Origin: Bradysia coprophila
Taxonomy: Eukaryota > Arthropoda > Insecta > Diptera > Sciaridae
Reading direction: 5' to 3'
Assembly: GCF_014529535.1 (NCBI RefSeq)
Contig: NW_023503339.1
Coordinates: forward strand, 248,001-312,000
Length of the DNA stretch: 64,000 nt
A program made the position numbers and the translations under genes. Below, in pieces: positions 35,520-50,700 of this stretch (the first letter of the stretch is position 1; every line of letters begins with the position of its first letter). Under the pieces are notes generated by a model. It had not been told where the DNA came from, searched no databases, and saw only the letters and a list, made by a program, of their open reading frames with translations.

Positions 35520-36433
35520 CTATAATCTTCGTATGATATGAGATATAATCTCCATCTCTTAACAAAAGTAGATATTTTGATATGGAATCTTATACTTGAC
35601 AAAAGCAATAACAAGAATTCAAAATTGATAAAAATTCCTATCATACACCAAATAAATGTGTACAGGACACAATGAATGTACCTAGATCAATTTTTTTTGC
35701 CGTAAATCCTTTTTCCATTACATTTAATACAAATGTAAACTCCTCTTTTAGCTTAGCTACATTATAAAAATACATACGTATGCTAAATTCGTTTTTTATA
35801 CATGGAATACAAAGTGAAATGAAATCTCAATAGCAATCGTAGATTACGTACTGGTTTGAAGATTTTTATTTTGATGAGTGAGGCTTTTGCAGATCGAGCA
35901 GAAGGCAAGAGAAATCAAAATAACAATGGCAATGAGTAAAATCATGCTCGTATATTGTGTAGATAAGTCAAAAGTGAAGGTTGAAATGGGTTACGAATAT
36001 TGTCCACTGAAACACCTACAATCGAAGTATGGGAACTTTACCTTCAACATTCATTAATTGAATTATAGTTAATCTTCCCACAGTACTGCGGGCCAATAAT
36101 CTTGTCTTTAGAGAACTCGTCGAGTTATCGGAACAGAGTTATCCGTTCTGACCTGCCTCAACACAGCTCGAACACCAAGCAGTCGACATTAGGTTTAAAA
36201 CGATTGAGATCTTTATTTCAGCTAATATATAGCAGATATACCACAAAATTTAATCAACAATATAAAGATTCGACTGCTTCAACCTCACTACTGAAATCTA
36301 GGACGTTCGGTGTATTCTCTATCCCAAAGATGATGCGCATGATGAGAATTGGAGTGATAAAGACCGTAATGAACGCCAGACGAAGCTACCTATTATGAAA
36401 TGAGATGTCGTTAAAGGAAATTTTTCCATGGAT
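35520..36433. other. Intergenic, 3' side of the Osiris gene
   Basis: No coding exon recognised. Some sequence near 36434 is presumably the Osiris 3' UTR. Confidence 0.4.
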
Positions 36434-37313
36434 CTACGACCGAGGTAATACTTTTTTCAGTCCGTTGACGACTGCAAGTAACAATGCCATTTTCGATAAT
36501 AGTAATGCCTTCCCAGCCAAAACAGCCAAAAATTGAAAGCCCATTGGTGCCATTACCAAACCAGCAGCCGTCAACCCGAAAGCCATCATCGGAAGCATAT
36601 TATTCCTACGTCTGTTTCGTGCTGAAACGTTACTTTTGCTAATTTACTTGACAATCAAATGCTCTTCACTTCAAATACCTCTTCCTAATGACTGTGGTAT
36701 GATGTCAATGTGAAGTGTATGTGATTGGAAAAGGTTAGACAATTTCGTTAATACGTGTTCCGCCCACGACACTGACGTTTTATCCTTTCTCTGCCACACC
36801 ACGTTGTGTATGCTGGCGTCACTATCGAATGATACTTTTTGGCTAAAGTTAGCTCTCACTAGTCTCGCATCATTCGTTAAAGGTATGACGTCTGAATCAA
36901 TCATTTTGTCGAACACGTGTAGGCTGCTGGTTTTTAAACATTCAAGCATGCCGAGCTGGAAAATAGGTAACGAAAATCGTATAAGTAAAGCACCTGGGAG
37001 CGAGAAGTAACAGTATTGTTGTAGGTGGAAAGTAAGATACAATTTCAGCGAAGCATCTATTGCTTTTAAAGAGATGGGTCAATGTTAATGTTCACTTGTA
37101 GACTGGTCTGGCTAATGTCAACTAATCATTACACCAAAGATAATTTTTTTAAATTATACTAAACAAATTTGAACTTACATTTACATCCGTCGTACAATTA
37201 AGCCACGAATCTTTGAGTGATTTTGCAAATAGTATCCAAGAGCCTGCAACACTAACAGCACATGTCATATGGCCATTGAATACGAATAAAATGAAAATTA
37301 GTTTCGCATTCAT
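36434..37313 (-). CDS. Osiris-family protein (DUF1676), three exons
   Basis: Exons (minus): 37179-37313, 36679-36955, 36434-36621; GT-AG, phases agree, 199 residues. The start MNAKLIFILFVFNGHMTCA is a signal peptide. WLNCTTD and GMLECLK carry the two N-terminal cysteines, followed by LHVFDKMIDSDVIPLTND, which fits the family's two-cysteine and DUF1676 region. SQSLT-like SHTLHIDI precedes a long hydrophobic segment with LPMMAFGLTAAGLVMAPMGF and LAGKALLLSKMALLLAVVNG, the Osiris membrane segment with its GKALL..K motif. It ends KKVLPRS directly afterwards, so the usual C-terminal AQ-x-LAY-rich tail is missing or very short. Osiris proteins are insect-specific and act in cuticle and secretory trafficking; which paralogue this is cannot be told. 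Confidence 0.8.
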
Positions 37314-40261
37314 TTTGAATTAATTCTAAAAGTATTGTCTCGTTCACAATACTGTTGCACTGAAACTGCCTTGGCCAGCAAACCTTTTACACAGTCCCAA
37401 CTAAATATCGCGATAATGTGCACAGTCTTCTGTTAGTAAATGAAATGGTCATTTGTGGCTTTTGAATCACAATTTAAGAATAGTTAAAGTAGAACACTGC
37501 AACTTTTGATGCATTGTCTGTTATATATATGATAATGTTACTCTTTTGCATTCCATTGACCGTAAACGAAAATTGTTAGTTTTCGTAAAACAGCTGTCAT
37601 TATCGTGATTTAATTTGCAGTTTCTGGTCCAACAATTTTCTTTTTGGTTGCGTTGAAAGTACTTATTAGATCACCATGTGAGAAACAACGACATTTATCG
37701 TAGAATTACGTTTATATAGAAATTTAATTACTGGCTGTGTGCTGGCTGCTTCTTTAAAATCAAGTATTATGATCAGAATAAAATTGCATAGTTAGCTGCA
37801 GTTGCCATGTCATCGATGGCATATCTGGCTCTATCGTGATTCATACACTCAACATGGAATGCAACTAATGTTTAAATTATAAAATAATCTAATAATCGAT
37901 GGAACCTTTGCATAAGCGTATGAGTCGTTAACGTTCATATCAGCGAAGCTGGCAGAGCCAATGACAAATTTGAGAGGACTTTCTCATTGCTCAATTGGGA
38001 AAGCAGTTTTCCATATTTTCCCACATTTTCACACATTTTTCCGAATTTCCCTATATTTTCTTTCCAAATTTTTCAACAGATTTTGGGTAAATTCAAAAAA
38101 ATATGGAAAATGTTTTTCCAAAAATACTTCCTGCATAACAGCTACAGCTACATACTAAGAATAACATCAACAAACATATTTCAAGTAAGGCACAATATAG
38201 GCTTAACACAGCTGTTACCTCTTACTACATTTGTCGTGTCACTTTACAAACAGTGAACAGCGAACATGGTGGTACGTCTTCACCACAGCTTTGCTCCTCG
38301 GAGCATTATGGGGAGTTGTATGGGGATCTGCTAGACATGCATATTTCGCTCGATTACAAGATTACAGTAGATCAGCAAAAGAAGTATCTTAGCTTTTGCA
38401 TCCCTGGGTTTGGCGACGAATCATTACTTATCCTTGTTTCGATTGCTTCCACCCAATAATGAGTAGTTTTTCGTTATTGGGTGGAATCAACACAAGAATT
38501 GTAACCAACCGGATGGGTCGGTTAGTCACAATGTAAGGAGGTACTACAATCCAACTTTTATCCACGAAAAACTGTTCAAAACTCTTCATCGAACTTGTCG
38601 AAGAATATCCAAGGGATTTCCTTTTTAAGTTGACGAGTTTTTTTTAGTTTTCTGAGGATTTTAAGGATATTCTTCTGAAAGGATTTTCTAGTTCGCAAAG
38701 GATTTTTTACGGATTTTCGTTTGACTGACAGATAATTTTTTACTAATATTTAACCCAAGGAACTTGCCTTCTTTGTTAACTCTTTTTTCTTCGCAGCTTT
38801 CAACGGTCCACGCCATAAATTCGCATCTGGCCACCACTTTTGGATTTCTCTGTGCTCTTCAGTCTTCTCTCTCTTCTTTGTAGTTCATACTGATTTACAG
38901 ATCTTATCTATTGTTTCTAAAGTATCTTTCGAATGTTTTTCTACTCTTTAACGGCATGACGACGTTGGCGTCTATCATCCAAAACCATCTTGTATTTGGA
39001 TATCATTTCGAACGATATGGTAATTAAAATTTATTATGGTCTTAGGGTCTTAGTCGTCACTGTCATTATGTAACACTCATCTGAAGTACTTCCGATTGGA
39101 TGCCACATTTGATTAAGGCCGAATACAAAAAAATCTATTTTCTTGAAAAAAACTCTTTTTCTAGAAAAAATAGTGAGCTTTTTTCCTCTTTTATTAATAT
39201 TCTTTCTCTTCAATAATATATTACATTACAATAATTTGTATATTTGCTAAGCAAAAAACACTTTTTTTAAAAATAATCTTTACAAATTTGGCGATGATAT
39301 GATAATTGTTTCCAGTCGGATTTTTCGAAAATCCGACAAAAAATGCACTGCGATTCAAATGAACTTCAATTCAATTCAAGTGAAATAAATTAAAAAATAA
39401 AATTCCTGTAATTAGATTAGAATGTGATCAGGGCATTTGCATACGGCATAATGTTTGTGAATATTTTATTTTAAATTTTCTTTTATGTAAATTTGGTGCG
39501 AAATACTGGCAACCGGATGTGTTAGAATATCAACTGTGGATGTGAAAATGGCTTCTTTAGTTAAAATGTCGGTACGAATTAGTTATCTGTGCACGGAATT
39601 TATTTTTTCTTCAAAATTGATCAATCATAATATTGTTTAGAAATGAACCTCCAACGAAACTGTTAGCAATTCCTGTTTCAATTCTATTGTAAACTCCTAA
39701 AATATTTTCGTTCAAACTCTCGATACACTGATATGATTCCCGAGAAACTTACACCTTCTGATAAATTAGCCAAAATTAGTAAGAAACCGCCTATTCGAAT
39801 TTCCCGAAAGAAAACGATTTCTCAATTGAATTGTGACCCTCGACCATAATTGATACAGATGCTTGAAACAGAACGGCATAGGCTCGCGTGATCATCAATG
39901 AAATAAGAAATGAATTCTCTTCAATTCTTTAACATTTTCGTTAGATAATAATTTTTGTAAACATTCCATCAGTGAAGTGGCATTAAATTGAAAATCAAAA
40001 CAAGTTCTAGCTGATCGTTTATCAGAATAAATTAGAAAATAATAATTAACGGCAGCAAAACAATTTAGTCACATGCGATGTGTTTTCAATGGAAATTCTA
40101 CGACAAATAAGAAAGACCCATTTCAAGTATTAAAAGTAAAGATATACCCGTTATGAAGGTGATGATTTACCTAATATTTAGATCCGTGCGTAAAATTGGA
40201 ATCTTTGGTTGATGATTTAATTAGTTGGAATGTGTTCAGACGAGATGAGACACTTTTAGGA
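37314..40261. other. Intergenic; small hairpins only
   Basis: Near 37995-38130 a GGAAA/TTTCC-rich region resembles the interior texture of the hAT-like elements. A short hairpin (TTCCACCCAATAA with its inverse) lies about 38449-38486. No gene recognised. Confidence 0.4.
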
Positions 40262-40451
40262 CGAGGGGGAAACCACTCTTTTGTGCAACATGATTTTAGT
40301 GAATACGCACGGTTAATCAGTGATTAACCATGATTAACTACACTTCACGATTAATTGTAGTTTTGCGACGATTCATCCTGTTAAATGTTGGTTAATCACT
40401 GATTCGTCATCATGTTAATCACGTCAATAAAACAGAGTGGTTTCCACCTCG
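40262..40451. mobile_element. hAT-like MITE, 190 bp, with 8-bp duplication
   Basis: Ends CGAGGGGGAAACCACTCT and the inverse of CGAGGTGGAAACCACTCT. A perfect 8-bp duplication TTTTAGGA lies at 40254-40261 and 40452-40459. Inside are GGTTAATCA/TGATTAAC motifs in both orientations. The 8-bp duplication suggests mobilisation by a hAT-type transposase. Confidence 0.85.
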
Positions 40452-41773
40452 TTTTAGGAGTTGACTCAAAAACATCTATAGAAACGCCACCATGTCTGCA
40501 AATGATAACAGCACCAGTTTCATGTTGCGACCAGCGAACTCAGATAAAAAGTCAATTCTGACGTGCAATACAGGAATTGATTAGAAATTTTAGTGTTTTA
40601 GTCTTCATTTCGACTATATGCAGCCGACTTTGACAGCACTCATTCGTCTTCACTTGGGTCTAACTTTGATTTTACTTTCCAGTAATTTTTTTCTTGCTAA
40701 AATGGGTAAGAATTGGCGTCCGACGTTTCAAAACTTCCAAGAGTCTTGTAACTAAGATTGTATTGAACATTCAGGGCTGCCATAATAAATGTCGACAAAT
40801 TTTGTTTTAACATTTTGAAGGTTTCGTCAAATTTTAGTTAAGATTTCGATTGATTTTATCTGACTTAGGGGCACGTCATTTTTTAAAAAATACATTGGGA
40901 AGGCTTTATGGACAATGAGATTCATCAGTTCAAGTTGGAATCCGTTAAAACCACATAAATGCGTTGTCGATTTGACAATATTACAAATGTAAGGAGTAAG
41001 TACCTTACTAAGGAGGTCCGGCCCATCTAACTAATTTGCAACTCGTCCTTTAATCTATTTTTGTATAGTTTAAAAAGTCGTAGAAACGCGGAACAAAAAA
41101 AAACAAATTTCTAGCACAACGTTTTCGAGACACAACCGAATTGAAACTTCTAAAACTTATTGGTCAACAAATGATGGCGGAGAACCCATAGATCACCGAA
41201 TTAGTCAGGTCAGAACGGCTACTGTATGCAAATTTCGATAAAAATTCAATTGCAACAACACTACTCGATTACTACAAGGTAATAAATTCAATACACACAC
41301 TGCAGCGACAGCTGAATGGTTCAAAAGTGAAAAATAAATTCATTTGCAAAAAAAAAGAAAAGAAAAAAATTACAAAAATTAAAAGCTTAAAAAATAAAAC
41401 AAAATGAAACTTTCATAGTAAAAAATGAAACTGAAAATATTTGCACTTACTATGGCAAAAAAAAGGCAAAAACTAAAATCGTCAACGACAATCACAAACT
41501 GTTCGTAAATAAATTCGTTATCTCTGTCACTCTCTTCTTCCCGTTTTCCTCTCGCTTCGTTCAGTCTGCATACCGAACAATAACGACAAATTCATAACAA
41601 AATCAACAATCAACATTTTCAATAAAAATCACTAAATTCGTACGGATTCGAATCGGAGCACACTCACTATGGGCATGGGTACCGTGTTCATTTTGCAACT
41701 ATTGCCGGGGTCGGTTTATACTAACACAATTCAACAACAAATACAGGAACTATACATTGCGCTATCATGATGA
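40452..41773. other. Intergenic, 3' side of aralar
   Basis: AT-rich with poly-A-like runs near 41340-41410. No gene or bounded repeat recognised. Confidence 0.4.
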
Positions 41774-44700
41774 TCACGACTTATTCGCTCCAATGGTCGA
41801 ATTAAATCGAGGTAGACTCAGACCAAACTTTGTCTCAATACCATTCAACATCGGTATCGCGGCCCGATAGCCGCCGATATGGTCCACATTTATCTTTTTC
41901 ACGTCGTAATCCACCGATTTCGTTTTAACATCGGATCCAGTCGGCCGTGAGCCACCAAAATCAATGTAGAACATTCGTTGCAGCAGTTCGTACATGACCA
42001 GCGTGACACCGAATTGCGGCGATGAACGGAAAACACGAGCTGCAAATTAGAAAGAAATTAAATTTGAGATCGCATCCACAATTGACAGACTGTTTCAATT
42101 CTACCAGTAGTTCCCTTCCAGAAGGCACGGAAACCTTCCTCGCGCATTATTTTCCTGGCTGCATCCGGAATTCCGGTATATGTGGTTTGACCCTTACGAG
42201 CAACCACTTGTAGCCGAGTTTTTATAACATCAGCCGGAGTGACAAGACTCGCAGCCGGTATGCCTATAATTTTAAGAAAAAGAATGATATAGTCATGATG
42301 GTGCCATCAGTCGCTCAAGTCCAACACACTTACCGGCAATAGCACCAGCAAGTAACAAAGTCAGTGGATGATTGTATCTGTGCACGTGAAAGTTAATTAT
42401 TTTCAGCTCACAATAAATGGGAAATATCCCTTACCCATTCTCATCGGCTAGCGCCGCCTTCGTATGTGCATAGGCTGGAAAATATATTGCAGAGAAGGGT
42501 ATATCTCTCAAAAAACACGCTCTCGCTCCTTTATACAATCCCATAAAGCCTAAATCTTTAACAACGCCCCAAGCTCGCACTTTACTACCGCCAGCCAATT
42601 CACCAGCTACTTGAAGGCGAATTTTCACAATTTCCAACGGATTCGTGAACACGACCTGCGACATGCCAGCTAAGAATTAGAATTTTAAATTGATCATCGT
42701 CAGTTGGTTGGCATTTATCGATCGAAGTATTTTTTTCTTACCGGCACCACCAGCAACGACCTCGGCATACAACGGCAAAGTTCCGTTTTTATTGCCCAGC
42801 TTGTCTCGCAGAAAGTCGTTTACCGTCAATTTGATGGCCTTCTCCGGTGCCACGCCCATCAACTGCGGTAATAGACCCCGATACAATCCCAGAAAACCTT
42901 CGTGACGAATGACTTTTTTGAAGCAATCGATGGAATTTTTATATGCCACTTCACCGATGAGTGAACCAGTTCGCTGATTTTGCATTCGAGTTTTCACCAG
43001 ATCGATCGGATAAACGGCCGTCGCTCCAACACCTGCATTTTGCAAAAAAAAAACAACATAAACGTTACGGAATTTGCTGGAAGTTTTCTGGGTTGAGAAA
43101 AAAATGACTCACATCCAGCCAGTGAACCCAATGAAAAGCGATAAACGCTTTCGAGAATTTGTATGAACACGCTTCGGTCAGCAGGACTAGAAACTGCTTT
43201 AATGTCTGTTAAACGATGAGTAATGTGTGTCGTTGAATGTTCCGGCGCTATGTTAATCAAATCGCCGTACACAATGCGACTAAAAAAAATATTTTTTTTG
43301 TTTAGAATTTAGAGTTTTAGGAAATTCGGTTAGGGGCAGATTTTTAAAATTCATAAATAAGGTCATCATACGCTTAGTACACTCTTAAGAGGGTCTTCAA
43401 AGATTTTAACTTTTCCACATTCATTTTCGCGTGCATTAAAGTTTAGTGATTTAAAAATTGTCATTTTTATCGCACTACTCACAGGGACAGACTTACAAGT
43501 ACCAAATATTTCAACCAAATTCATGCAATTCATTCGGCATACTGTGGTGCTGTTTATTATGGTATCTCTGCGTTACTAACGCATGCGGAATGAACACATA
43601 AAATTTGATTGAAATACTTATAATTCACTAGCAAAGATAGCCGGTAAAAATCGGTTTTTTCTTAAATTCAATACACAGAGTTACACGAAGTAAACGCACA
43701 CAGAAATTGTTTATTTGAACAATTTTCTAATCGATCGATATTTTTTTAGTTTCTTTTTCGTGTAACTTTATGCTTTCTAATCAAATTAACGCATTGAATT
43801 TTCGACTGTAAAATCGACAATTGATGCGCTCCGATTAATGCGCGTGCGGAAATTTTGTTTTCTTCCCAGTATCAGAGTCAAATTTCCCGGTAAATCTGAT
43901 TTTTCGCCACATATTTTTCCCGATTTTTTCGATTTCCCGGTATCTAAAGAATTTTTCTGAAAACTTCCCGGTATCCAGGATACCGCGGATAGCGTAAATT
44001 TCCACACGCTGATTAATGTTACTTATTCGCATTACAAATTAGAGTGGGTCGATGGTTAGCAGGACACAATTTATATTCGATAGACGAACCATCGCACTAT
44101 TTTGTTATCATTTATGGATTTCAATGCATTTATCGGTCGAACAATTAATAAAATAAAAATGAAAATAAAACGGAAGTGCTGATTGGAAGAATAGAATGCA
44201 ATCGTTCAGGGCAACGTGCTTTTCGAACAAAAACAAAATCATTTGAGAGTAGAATATAAACACACACAGACACTTGCCTATTTTGCCTAGTATTTTGATC
44301 AACACTTCTCTTCCACCAACTTTAGTCGGAAAGCATTTTGTTTTAACGGTAAAAATATTTTTTGTTTTATTTTATGAAAATTTTGCACTTTTCATTTTTC
44401 AATTTTGTGAAAATAGAATTTTAAAATAATTTTTTTTTCTTGCGCCCGTCAAAACGAATAAATTGCACATACCCAGATTGTTGCAGTGCACCAGTCAATT
44501 GGAACAGAATGTCGATTTCTAATGGCGTAATTTGGCTCATAGTCTGTGCCGATAGCAGTAGTTCGTCTTTAGTGATTGGTTCAGTTCTGTGACCGCCCGT
44601 TGCGTTCAAATAGACCCGTTTTATCAGTTCCATATTGTTCAGCAACGAATTGAAAGCCATGAAGTAAGGAAAACTGACTTTATGACCGGCGGTTACCTGA

Positions 44701-47700
44701 AATTATTGTGACTTTTAAACGTTACGAATTTAAAAATGTGTCTTCTGTGAACGGAAGTTGGCTTTAAACCAATTAGGCTGAGAGATCTAGAGGTTCTAGA
44801 GATTCTTCTGAAAAACCGCAGACCGAAGTCGAAGTCGCATTTTCCATTGGAATTTTTATATGTGCCCAGTGAGGTATTCGACTCCAGAAGTCTCAACCAC
44901 TTTAAAAAAAAAAAAATATTCGAAGCTTGTGTGGCTAGTGTGCGGTGTTCATAAACCGAAAACATGCACTTTTCTTACAGAAATGTCTCCAGTTACACGA
45001 GCCGTACAAGGTCACCGCTTAAACATTTCAACTTCTCATATTTCATCGTAGATGCTTCCAAACCCCCATAAGACCCTATTTGCCCTGAAAGCACGCGCAA
45101 TAACCTTTCTAATGACACCCCACACGACTATGTAAGTTTCGTGTACCTTGAGAAATTTCTGTAAGAAAAGTGTAAGTTTTCAGTCTTTTTTCGGTTGAAA
45201 ACGTCAACTACACATATCTCAGTGTGGATGAATTTTAAACCCAATAAGACCCTATTTGCCCCGAAAGTACATGCAATTACCTTTCTAATAACTACCCACA
45301 CGACCATGTACGGCTCATGTAACTGGAGAAATTTAAGTAAGAAAAGTGCATGTTTTCGGCTTTATGATCACCTAACACCAGCCATACAAGCTTCGACGAT
45401 TTTTTTTTTTTAAATGGAAAATGCGTTCGATTTCGGTCTGAGTTTTTTTAGAAGATTCCCTCTAACTTAGTCGACTGAGCTCGTGCTGTAGCTGAGAAGA
45501 TCCGATCTACTGAATTTATTGATTGACACTTTTGAGCCACTATCTACAGCGGTATTTGGAGGACCACATAACCTAACCACATACATTGACCAGCGGTTGA
45601 TTGTGGTCTATGAGTGAGGGTAATACAAACAATTGAAATTGAGATCCGAACCGACACCACGCGTAATCCAAGAATAAATGTTCATGTCGGCAGCCTGTTT
45701 AGACACAAGGTTTATGTCAAGTGAATTCAGATATGAACCTCTGAAGGTCGTTGAAGGTCAATATGTAAATATTTCTAATTATTTTAGTTGCTGTGTTCAT
45801 AGCGTGTAACTGAAATGGATACAGAGCAAAGCAATTTTGCACAACATACAGCAATGAAAAATTTCAAATAACAATCTGAAAAATCGTCACGAAGTTGTTG
45901 AACGCTGTGCGTCACAGACTGTGGAGACTTTTCTTTGGTGTTCTAGACTGAAAGTTCGATATTGTTGGGTTCAAAATTGGTTCTATCTATGGATCGTTCC
46001 ATCATAGAAAATATTTCTAAACCTTATATGTTACGTACAGGGTTTTCTAATAGATAAGAAATCTCCAGCTATTTACAAATCGAGATAAAAGATCCGAAAA
46101 TTGGGAAAATGGAACCATGTGAACAAACATTGAATAACATACAACACCCATTCGGCCTTTATCAATGTTTATGGTCATTGAAACAGGTTGTCTGTTATCT
46201 GATGCGTGAAAAAAGGTGACTGATGTGAAGGCAGAATGATAATTACGGACTGAAAATGACAGAGAAAATCAAGCTGATTGAAATGTACATACGTTAATCG
46301 TTCACCCATTGTTATGAAGTCAGATGGGTTTGCGTCTGAAAATTTAAAAAATTATTTATCAACTCACCGCCACTAGGTTGTCCTTCACTTCTGGCGTGAG
46401 TAAATGCTTTTTCACCGACAACATAATATCCTGAAAGTCCAGTGGTGTTATGTAACCAGAACCGGTCGGATCTTTACTTTTGAACGCCTCCATGGCATAT
46501 TCTTCGTGGAAATCATGTAACAGCTGACTGAATTCAGCGTACGTGATGACCCGTTGCTTGTTCTAATCGCAGGGGATATCGAGAAAAAACAACAAATTTA
46601 ATATGAAGAGTTCTAAGAGCACCGTCACGAAGCAGTCCAACCTTTCCAAAATACCTCTGAATGAACGGTCCATCCAATTGGAATGGAATCTTTGAGTGGA
46701 GATCGGTCTTCTGAATGACATCAGCGAAACTGGCTGAAAAGTTTTTTTTTTTTTTGGTTTTGATGAGACTTCGGACCGGTACTTCACATTCGATTGGGTC
46801 TAGACTTACCATAGGTAACCGAACCGTCACCACTTGTGTCGAACAATTGAAAAGCAGTTTTGTAGAGAGCATCTGGAGCGCATAATAGACCTTCAAATGC
46901 TTGAAATTCGGCAAACGAAATCAGTCCATCTTTGCTTGTGTCCGCTATTCCAGCTAAAAGTTTCACCGATTCCTAAAGTTCAGAAAGAAAAACATTACCA
47001 TCAACGGACGTAAAACAGAATAGACACTTGAAAACACCGGTTAATGTCGCTCTGCTGATTGTAAAAATGAAAACAGAAATTCTTTCGTAATTCAGTTGTA
47101 TATCCATACGTCACTGATAAATTTTTATTATCAAAACCAGCTTGAGAGTAAAACACGCTGTCAATGCGTGTAGTCACGATGGAGAATTACTTTTCAAAAA
47201 TTACTTTTCTAATCATGTGTCTAATAATCTCACCCGTACAGCGTAAAGGCACTATCAAATTCGAGTAAAGAGTAAAGATAATTTCAAGTGGAAGGTCACC
47301 GTTTGGGATCATCATTTCTCAATAAAATAAAAAACCGAAAACAGTCCAAACAAAACAAAACGTCAAAAATGTTTCACTCGTGCGGAACTTTTCTGTTTTT
47401 TTTTTTCGTTTTCTACTTCGTATGGAGGACGTTTGCATGCATGCATGGGATGGGTTGTTTTTCTGCTGCTGTTCAATTCAATTATGCGCTTACCTTATTG
47501 TACGATTGATCCGGAAACAATCCCAAATAGCCTCGAACGAAATCATCACTTGTCATAAACTGTTCACCATGGATATGTTGGGATGCATATTTCTGGAAGA
47601 CCTCACGAAGTTTTTCAGTTGTTGCTCGTTTGATATGAGTCGGGCCCTTGAAGAAACAGAAAAAGAAAAATTGCTGAACTTCGATTTTGCAAAGTGTCGT

Positions 47701-50700
47701 CGATTCTGTTCATACTTGTTTGCGGTACGGCATTTTTTTCTTCTTTAAAACCACTGAACACGTATTTATTATTATGCTATTCGATAAACTGTACGTGTTT
47801 TGCTGATTTTCGCGTGTATACTACTAAAAGTCAACGAGACATCAAATCAAAAAGAGAAACATTTTTCTTGCACGCATAACCATTGTTCATATCTACTCTC
47901 CATTTCTCTCTTCTTCGCTCTCACTGTTGATAAGTATACACGAAAAATCAGCTGCTTTTAGTTTTCCTGTTTTATCGGCATTATAGTAACTGTCGACGTA
48001 ATTTCAAAAATAGAGGGGAAATTAACAAAATGCAGAAAATTATCAGAGATTTTATTAGAATTAGACTATTATGTAGCAATCAATCTATAAGCTTGGTGTG
48101 GTCGATCGTACCAGTTCGCAATGTAAATATAGGAGTGAAATGTACATAGAAATGTAACAGAAACACCATCACCATCACTATTGGACGTTATTATATCATC
48201 ACAAAGAAGGGCAACTTCAAAATATTTTGGGCGAAAAACGACCTACTCGTCGATATAAATTCTATGCCAGCCAATCGTCAGATTGTACACCGTACTCACA
48301 TTTTACGAATATAATGTCAGGTTAAACTCATATTGTAAGTATAAAGATTTCTTAAACGGTAGGAATTCTTAGTCATATGGATCTTTCGACATTCTATATC
48401 CCTAATTAAGCATAATAACTACTTCAATACTTTTATAGCTTACAATGTGGTACGATCAAGATTCTATGTTAATTTCCATTATATTTGCAATGAGGCAGTT
48501 ACGTAAAACTGCAATTTTCCACGTCGACGTGCAATCAGTATATACTAGCAAAAAAAGCATCATTCGTTGATTGGAAAATTGTCTATGAAAAAAATATTTA
48601 TTATTCAAACGTATTTTCCCGACGTCATTTGCCGTTGATGACATATTTCGTTTAAACTATTTACTTTGATTAGACCCAAGCATCGATATTATAGTTAAGT
48701 ATGGTTTCCACTCAACAAAAAGTACTCCGTGAGAGAGCCGTAAGAGAGCGAGCTGTCAAGTAAACAAAGCAAAGATTAAAAATTCAATTTTATCACACAC
48801 AGAGTACTTTTTTGGTAAGTGGAAATCAAGCCTTAGTCCACTGGGTTTCGAGTCTTTTAACAAAGAGCTGTCATCGACTGCTATTTGAACTACTAATTTT
48901 GATTGCAAGTGAGATTTTAATAAACAATGTAACGCCTGAGGGATGAAAAATCAGGCTACAATATTTACAAAACTTTCGACTTTATATGGAACGCAACTTT
49001 TGTTTCCCCTAGCTTGTAGTCTCAAATATAAAAGAACGGTGCGGTGACAGTATACGTGTTTGATACAAATATCTGTTACAGCAACAGTTAACCAGCACAA
49101 AATAAAAATATGACTCACGTGCTGATTGTTCTGATGAGTGATCTATGGAATGAAAATTTTTAATTTTCTTTTCGTCATTGTCTTAAGAGAGAGCCGCGTG
49201 ACATAATTGAGTACGAAATGATATAAGTTCTGAACGTAACAAAGCAAGAAAAAAGATGAAAAATTTATAAGACTTCACGCACGTTAGAACTGAGCTATTA
49301 CTGGATACAATAGGAGTGTTTTTTTTTGGTGTAAAGTATTGAATAGGATTAGAAGAAGAAAATGAATGGGTACTTGGTATAATATAGATCTGAAGAAGCG
49401 GATTTCTAATCAGAATATTGTCCTGAAATATTGAACAAATTAATCTGTAAATGACAACACGCAATTAACACCAAAAACACCTAAAGTTTTAAGTATTTTC
49501 AGACTTTCGACTAAAAGTAATAATTTTTCCCTCACATGTCCAACTAACCGGACCTTTTGAATTTTTTCAATCCAACTCCCCGTGTGCTTCCAAATAGGTT
49601 TTTGAAAGTTTTAAATTCCTAATATTTTCGTCTCACTAAAAACTTTTCTTTTGTTGAAAGTTATAATCTCTGAAGATCTTCAACCCTCAAAACTATTACC
49701 GATTTAATTCGACTGTTGGATTAAAGGTCGTATCGTAAGAAATTATTTTACCTTCTCAAGGAGACCACAGCTAGACAAAATTCTTATCATCTAATTAATT
49801 GTTTGTTCTCACATTGAATCATACGAAATTAACAAAGATTTCTCATGTTGCCCCTCGATTCTCATAGAAATCCGTACAAGGAAAATGACAATTCTACAAT
49901 ACTTAGAAACGTCATTTTTTGCGATATATGGCCTTCCAATTTATTAACCACACAGAGGTAAAGTCGATCTTTCGACAATGTGTTCCTTTTTTGAAAATTC
50001 AGATCTACATTCTACAATATAATCTGTAAAGGATTTGAGATGGTACAGTACATACTTTTTAGCACCATCAAACCAGCATAATTTACTCTATGATTGTAAC
50101 ATAAGAAGTAACCCAGTAGACTATTATGTGACGAGTGTAATTGTAATAGATGATATATTCATAATATTATAGAAACCAGTATAGACTTATGCTCATTCAA
50201 GCGAAATTACAACAACAGACAATAAATATTCCGACCGAAATACATATATGCATTTCCTTGTACGTCATTCTGATACATAAGCATGCACCTTTCTGCATAT
50301 AAATACATAGCAGCACTTTAACTACACGACCTTGACGCTGTTAGTGCCTACACTTATATTATATGTGCAATAGGGTGTTCGTAAAAATTTAATATTCGAG
50401 AAATTGAGCCGTAAACACTTTGTGCAAAGTTTTCCATCCAGTCCATCTAGTCATAGCATAACTCTCTATTCATCTATTCAAATATTTAATTAATCAAAAC
50501 CGACATTAATCAACCACTTTTCAATTACCATTTCAATGGACTTTCTGAACCCAGTTAAAAAAATTTGTCACTCTTAAAGGCTTCGTAAAGAGACATTCCC
50601 TTCAAACCACTTTGACAGAAGACACCTATTGATTAAGATCGAACGCTTTTTTTTTCGCTTAAAACAAACGTAAAGTTCTAAAAAAAGGTTCTGAACTGAT

